Source: Thysanoteuthis rhombus | Lineage: Eukaryota; Mollusca; Cephalopoda; Oegopsida; Thysanoteuthidae | Reading direction: 5' to 3' | NCBI GenBank assembly: GCA_963457665.1 | Contig: OY735212.1 | Location: 2,816,897-2,880,896 of the forward strand | Length of the DNA: 64,000 nt | Part shown: positions 58,956-64,000 of the stretch, piece by piece | How the letters are laid out: every line of letters begins with the position of its first letter | Position numbering within the stretch: the stretch's first letter is position 1 | Position numbers and translations under genes: made by a program | Notes under the pieces: model-generated | The model's database searches: none | What the model saw: the letters and a program-made list of their open reading frames with translations, nothing else | What the model was told of the DNA's origin: nothing

Positions 58956-59307
58956 TTAGACTTTCTGATCAAATTATACATTAGTTTTTCTTATTTGCCA
59001 AATCTCGCTGTTTCCTCGTCCCCCCGGGGCTGCTATAAACTTACTCTAAGTGATATAATTCTCCAACTTCTTTCTTATTTGTTCCTTTCTTCATTCTGCT
59101 TCTCCTTTTCGGCTTCATTTACCAAACGTTTAGTTTGACACGGATAATATCGATCAACCACAGAATGAAACAAGGATTATTGATTTACTTTCGAGCATTG
59201 CCGGATCTCATTTATCCCAACCCTCTTTCCAGCCTTCAACTTATATCAAGGAATTGTTTGCCACATTGATAACAAATACTTACAGTTGTTTCCAACTCTC
59301 TCCTTCT

Positions 59308-59309
<2 letters not shown>
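58956..59309. other. spacer, nothing recognised
   Basis: Nothing seen. Confidence 0.3.

Positions 59310-59371
<62 letters not shown>
59310..59371. repeat. (TA)n microsatellite
   Basis: About 30 TA units. Confidence 0.95.
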
Positions 59372-59375
<4 letters not shown>

Positions 59376-59485
59376 GTACTTGGCTGCTCAGTCTCAGCAG
59401 ACTCTGCAGTTCGATCAAAGACTAATCTTTGGCGCATTCTTCATTGCTTTCAAAGGCAGAAGGAGACCAACAAAAATGAATACGG

Positions 59486-59530
59486 ATATATATATATATA
59501 TATATATATACGTATGTATGTATGTATGTA

Positions 59531-59596
<66 letters not shown>
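59486..59596. repeat. (TA)n(TATG)n(GT)n compound microsatellite
   Basis: TA to 59510, TATG to 59536, GT to 59596. Confidence 0.95.
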
Positions 59597-59597
<1 letters not shown>

Positions 59598-60534
59598 CGT
59601 TTCAGCAAATACATGTAATTGGGTTGGATGGAGGAAAGAAAAACAAAGTCTAGAGAATGAAACATGACGTCATGAATTGACACCCCTATCCATGTACTCA
59701 TTAACCGTAGGAGGGGTATCCCCTTCTTCCTTTCACTTTTATGGTGGCTTGCATTGATCTGATTCAAAGGAATTATATAACAAAGGAATGACATAACAAA
59801 GGATTTCTATAATAAAGGAATGATATAAATACCGTATCAGATGAGAGACATAACAGAGGAGTGACATAAATGATTCTTACAAAGAATATAAATGGTTTGT
59901 TCATACAAAGAGTATGCTCATGAGTATTTGAACCTCAATTTGTTTTTTCATTGCCTAAGATTGCAGAGGCCCGTATAGACTTCGAGAAGAAGGGTGAGAT
60001 CTAAATTAAATAATATTCCTACAAGTGATTAGAAGCAAAATGTCTGTTTGTTCAAATAGTTATGAAAAGTAATGTTATATTCATGCGCAAATTAGAAAGG
60101 GGAACAGCTACCATCCCCACATTCTGAGAATGAAAACTCACAGTAACTAAAAATCAATGGAACTATGATTTTCTTCTCGATTACTCCTCTCTTACTAGTT
60201 GTACTAAAGCATCAGCTGTAAGAATTATGTGTGATACTAATCTCTAATGCTATGTGATTATCACTAATTTATACAATGTTCAGTCTGTCTGAGCATTACG
60301 GCCGAACAAAAAGTCCCCTGGGTCCAAGTTTTGCATGGATATTGACTCAACCTCGGGATCAAACGTAGGCAATTTTTAAAACATCCCAAACTATCGGGGT
60401 TTTAGCAGAGAGCAGCTTCGATTGACAATACAAGCGTAATGCTGTATTGAACACATTTCTTATGTCCAGTCGCTGCTGATGTGGTTTCGTTCGTGAGTGT
60501 TCTGAGATAACGTCTTTTCGAAAAGAAAAGTTAC
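59597..60534. other. spacer, nothing recognised
   Basis: Positions 59765-59860 repeat ACATAACAAAGGA-like words (AAAGGAATGACATAAC, AAAGGAATGATATAA), a short decayed tandem array. Otherwise nothing. Confidence 0.35.
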
Positions 60535-60537
60535 ATG

Positions 60538-60606
60538 AGAGAGAGAGAGGTGTCTTTTTATGTACGAAATACTAATAACGTATATATGTGTATACGAAAT
60601 AAGACA

Positions 60607-60643
<37 letters not shown>

Positions 60644-60660
60644 AGAGAGAGAGAGAGGAA
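60538..60660. repeat. (GA)n tracts
   Basis: GA runs at 60538-60550 and 60613-60658. Confidence 0.92.
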
Positions 60661-60729
60661 GAAATAATAAGAATGAAAATGTTCACACTTGTGATGGAAA
60701 GGTAATCTTGTTTAGAGACAAAAGTAAAG

Positions 60730-61105
60730 GAAACTTTTTCCTCTTTCAGGGGAACATTTCTCCCTTATTAAGGGGTAAAAAAAGGGAGAATCAGGAAAAG
60801 GGAGTTTCTTTCAAATCGGTGGGGATTTTCCCCTTTCCAGTGTTAAAATATGGGTGACTCTCGAAAAGTCGAATTTGGGGGAACTTTCCCCTGCAGGGAT
60901 GAAATCGGGTTGGGGAACTCTTTTTTTCTGGAGGGTATGTGGAAGCTTTTTTCAATTTTTAGAGGTCGAAATCGGGGAACCTCTCCCTTATAAAGGTCAA
61001 AATGGAATGGTCCTCCATCAAGGAAGAAATCGTCGGGGAGGATTTCCATTTTTTTCATCGTCAAAATAGAGGGTCCTATCTAAGGGTCAGAAGGTGGGGA
61101 ATTAG
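60730..61105 (-). repeat. degenerate ~33-bp tandem array, orientation 2
   Basis: On the minus strand the units read ATTTTGACCTTTATAAGG, GATTTCGACCTCTAAAAATT, TCCCC and so on, equal to the unit at 48.5-49.1 kb. Anchors lie near 60868, 60898, 60932, 60965, 60996, 61025, 61060 and 61086. Frames on either strand show the same unit translated. Confidence 0.78.
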
Positions 61106-61705
61106 ATAGAAAAATCTAGTGAGATGTTTTTTTCCTTTTATTTATCAAACTCTTTCTAAGTGAACTTTATTGTCACGAATAATCAGATGTTTGAATGTGA
61201 AATGTTGAGGTTTCGACCTAGAATTCAAAGAGAGAAGGTAAAAAGTCCCAAGAGAGATGGATGATGTCATATTAGAATCTATTACCATCGGCCAAAAATA
61301 AAAAGACGTCGTAGGGTTGAGGACCGTTGACCATTCAACAAATACTTTTTTTCTTTCATTTAAATGACCACTGTTTTCTTTCGTTCAAATTAAAATATTT
61401 TTAAAAAGTTTTTCCACCTCATCCAAACCTCTTTTGGGTTTCCTAATTTAAAATAAGATTAGTTTCCTGGTAAACTAGTCCCGTTTACAACTAAATAGTA
61501 ATACGTGATTGCTCTATCCAGTTTACAAAAAACACTACCACAAACATTTCCCAAAGAAGCAGCCCCTTTTACTTTCATCTTGATTGTTTACTAGCGATAA
61601 AAGGCAACAACAATAGGAATGAAGGTAAATTGTAGCAAAAATTAATAATAACGGGGTATATAAATGTTTTGTTTTACTTTTCCGATAAATGTACTGAATA
61701 TGTCA
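61106..61705. other. spacer, nothing recognised
   Basis: Nothing seen. Confidence 0.3.
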
Positions 61706-61785
61706 CTGAAACTGTCCATAAAAATGCCATATTATAATTTATAAGCGCAAGTTTCAGTTCCAGTAACACATCTGTTACAATGTGG
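61706..61785 (+). repeat. RepA family, 5' fragment
   Basis: CTGAAACTGTCCATAAAAA and ATAATTTATAAGCGCAAG resemble the first ~70 bp of the family; then it diverges. Confidence 0.4.
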
Positions 61786-61850
61786 TTATAACCGGTCGGC
61801 TTGTAACCACTAGACCCTGGGATCGAATCCATCCTGGCGTGACGCTATAT
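61778..61850 (+). pseudogene. tRNA-like sequence
   Basis: Box B-like GGGATCGAATCC (61819-61830) follows a box A-like TGGTTATAACCGG. The T-stem is only partly paired; likely a SINE head or pseudogene. Confidence 0.4.
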
Positions 61851-62582
61851 TTTTTCCTCAATTTTGATGTCAGCGGCAACACGCGAAACCACAGTAGTGA
61901 GTGCCCCAAGTTGCGACAAAACTCTGTACAAGAAATATGCAATTAATCAGGCATTTATATCATATTCTGAAAACCTTTATCTTATGAATGTCTTTCGGCG
62001 CCAAACGTTTGTATCTGATTAGTCAGATGCGCTTCTGCTGCTCATGGATATCTTATTTATTTGAAGACTGTGATAATGTATTCAAAAACAGCTGCAAATT
62101 CCCCAACAGGTAACTGTGAGGAGCACAAAAGACAACATCTGTCATTATCAATGGTATTCCAAAATTCCCAAAATTCTGACTTCCGAAAATGATTGATCCC
62201 AGGAGTTTCCGATAAGTGATTGTGTACATACACAGAATCAAACTTTACTGAACCTTTCCTGATTTTTAAAGATCTTTCTAGGCTAATTATGATCGTTTAG
62301 TTCATTAAAAAGTGATTAAGTGTAGTAACTGTTTGGCACTGAATCCTATCCTTGTGCAATCTGGAAAAGGCAGGGAACAAAATATCAGTTCAATGATTTG
62401 AATTTAAAGTGGAAGCAACCGTTGTTTTTAACATTCATCCATTTCATTTCACTTACAGCCAGGACAGTCAGAAAGTTTGAGGGAGGGTAAAAGGGGCTTG
62501 CATTATCGAGCAGAGTGTGGAGATCAGTCTGGACAAGGGAGGATTAACAGGATCACAATAGGCGGTCCTCTGTATGATCCCT

Positions 62583-62699
62583 GGCTACTTTTAGCACTTG
62601 GTATTCCGAGACGGTCACCCATCTAGATACTGACCAGGCCCAACATTGCTTAACTTCAATGATCGTACGAAAACCGGTGTGTCTGCCATTATGATCGCA
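62583..62699 (-). pseudogene. 5S rRNA-like copy, near full length
   Basis: Minus strand reads CACCGGTTTTCGTACGATCA, TTGAAGTTAAGCAATGTTGG, GCCTGGTCAGTATCTAGATG, GGTGACCGTCTCGGAATACC and AAGTGCT. This is nearly a whole 5S gene with intact-looking internal promoter boxes. The first ~15 bases and the last few are diverged, and the CTAGATGGG variant matches the other two copies, so it is more likely a 5S-derived retrocopy or SINE head than a gene of the rRNA array. Confidence 0.88.
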
Positions 62700-63071
62700 T
62701 CAGACCCTAAGACCTAACGAAAATTGAAAGTGGAAGAAGCCGTATCTTCAATTGAAGCAGAAGTGAAGAAAACACAAATGAATCAGATTTCTCCAAGAAA
62801 GCCGCTATGGAGAAAGATCTTCAGATGAAAAGTTCATCAGGTTAGAAGAACCTTGATGATGGATCATATGTTCTTTGTAGTGAAATCGTGGAAAGATGCG
62901 ATATTGTCAAATTCCAATCAAGACGAACGCTGGATTTGACAGGAGCCTTTTCCCCCCATAACAACAACACCAACAAACAAATCACACCTGATTCAGCCGA
63001 GTAGAGTCTTCACGGTTTCTCCGTGCTTTCCCTCACGTTCACCTAAACCAATATATAAAATTGATATTTCC

Positions 63072-63345
63072 CTATCGCGAGTTGAATCATGACCTAGTGC
63101 CTGGCCCTCTAACTGACAAGTATTACATACACACGAAAAATTCGTGTTAGAAATATGCAAGGGTTTATTTCGTTAAGATAAAAAAAAAAACACATTTATA
63201 AAATCAACATCTTCCTACAAGGAGCTGAAATCATGACCAAGACTGAATCAAACTGACAATTCTGACATTTCTACGGAAATTTATATTACAGATAGGGCTT
63301 ATTGAATTTTGATAAATGCGTGCATTTATTCTGAAAAAATGTATA
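63072..63345. repeat. two diverged tandem units, ~140 bp
   Basis: GAGTTGAATCATGACCTAG (63081) and GAGCTGAAATCATGACCAAG (63221) start similar units that continue with AACTGACAA-TATTACAT / AACTGACAATTCTGACAT. Confidence 0.4.
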
Positions 63346-63369
63346 TTCTTATAATTTTGCATTCGTTAT

Positions 63370-63450
63370 AAATACAATACAAGAATTACCGTAATCATCT
63401 TCAGTCGGAACAGAAGGAGTGAAATTTCACTCTGCAGCAGGTAGGCTTGT
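63370..63450 (+). repeat. unnamed repeat, copy 2 (partner at 56.5 kb)
   Basis: ATACAATACAAGAATTACC, AATCATCTTCAGTCGG, GGAGTGAAATTTCACTC, GCAGCAGGTAGGCTTGT align with 56525-56602. Confidence 0.5.
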
Positions 63451-63530
63451 TTAACCCCAGCTAACTTTGTTGGGAGAGGTATTCATCTGAAGCTACCTGT
63501 CTGCCTGTTTGTCTGTCTCTCTCTCTCTCT

Positions 63531-63905
63531 CTATCCACGCAATATGTCAAATAGCAGTGTATTTGAATTAAATTTTGTTCAAGGGTGGCACATGGGCTGA
63601 AGGAGGAGCGATCACATTTGTAGGTTATCGTTACACTTACTTCCTTGGTATCATAGGTATATATCCACACAATACCTCCAAAAGTTATCAATGAGTTTCA
63701 ATTACGTTATCTAGAAGGGTAAATCATGGGTTAAGGAAGACCTGGTTAATTTCGGGTCGGGTCCAGAAAACTCTCTTTTTGCCTGAAAGATTTATTTTCA
63801 CATTTTTTAAATAAACTCGTGTTTTCTCCACACAATATATCCAAACGTCCTCAATAGTGTGAATGATATCCTGGAATAGTAGGTCATAGGATAAAAAAAA
63901 AACTT
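63531..63905 (+). repeat. three diverged tandem units
   Basis: Units start TATCCACGCAATATGTC (63531), TATCCACACAATACCTCC (63662) and CTCCACACAATATATCC (63827) and each continues with a CATGGG/CATAGG-like block. Spacing is about 130 and 165 bp. A CT tract precedes unit 1 at 63515-63532. Confidence 0.5.
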
Positions 63906-63972
63906 TGGGGGACTGAACCAGACATTTTAGCTACTTCCCTTGAATTATTGCTATATATGAACTGATCTTCAT

Positions 63973-64000
63973 TCAGTTTTTAGTGACAGCAGTGTTGACA
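63973..64000 (-). repeat. RepA family 5' end, cut by window edge
   Basis: Minus strand reads TGTCAACACTGCTGTCAC then TAAAAACTG, resembling the ACTGTCA-rich start of RepA. The remainder would be at lower coordinates but is not recognisable, so this may be only the paired-motif end. Confidence 0.3.

Noticed and set aside
62583..62699. Functional 5S rRNA gene
   Set aside because: Isolated, with diverged ends and the same variant as two broken copies; a genuine gene would normally be in a tandem array with intact ends.

Overview
The window looks like noncoding, repeat-dense DNA from an animal nuclear genome, most likely a mollusc and possibly a coleoid cephalopod. It is AT-rich and crowded with (TA)n, (CA)n, (GATA)n, (CT)n and (CTT)n tracts. 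It carries RTE-type LINE debris, mariner and Tc1 remnants, tRNA-derived SINEs and 5S-derived copies. It has no operons, no bacterial-type genes and no intact long reading frame. The taxon call is an inference from repeat style; nothing in the window proves it.

Layout. 0-2.2 kb: two copies of an unnamed ~430-bp repeat (here RepA) flank a deleted mariner. 2.5-7.2 kb: GATA, ATT and TA arrays. 8.1-9.7 kb: an RTE retrotransposon whose upstream part is inverted relative to its 3' part. 11.4-15.4 kb: compound microsatellites, an RTE tail, a SINE-B copy and a composite repeat. 16.1-16.8 kb: a dead Tc1-like transposase. 17.4-19.0 kb: GAA/CAA and CTT arrays, the latter with ~190-bp higher-order units. 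20-23 kb: RepA, a 5S-like copy and a small fold-back element. 23.9-25.1 kb: an RTE remnant interrupted by a repeat whose head resembles U2 snRNA. 27-32 kb: RTE tail, RepA, a second U2-like repeat, a hAT-like MITE, and a SINE pair in head-to-head orientation. 33.7 kb: a segment whose 182-bp core recurs exactly, inverted, at 52.4 kb. 35.6 kb: a mariner tail. 37.4-41.6 kb: the only interval with hints of host-type coding sequence, four minus-strand fragments in apparent protein order, one with a 17-residue tandem repeat. 43-46 kb: SINEs, microsatellites, a 12-bp minisatellite and a 5S-like copy. 48.5-49.1 and 60.7-61.1 kb: two arrays of one ~36-bp degenerate monomer in opposite orientation. 53-55 kb: two hAT-like MITEs, one with a near-perfect 8-bp target duplication. 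56.8-57.5 kb: RTE remnant. 58.5-64 kb: RepA, microsatellites, 5S-like copy and diverged tandem units.

The sequences do not form a pathway. They form a record of nested insertions: SINEs and unnamed repeats ending in dinucleotide tracts, LINE copies cut short at the 5' end, and DNA transposons reduced to terminal repeats. Most long open frames are translations of microsatellites. All alignments were done by eye, so coordinates of diverged repeats are approximate, usually to within 10-20 bases.
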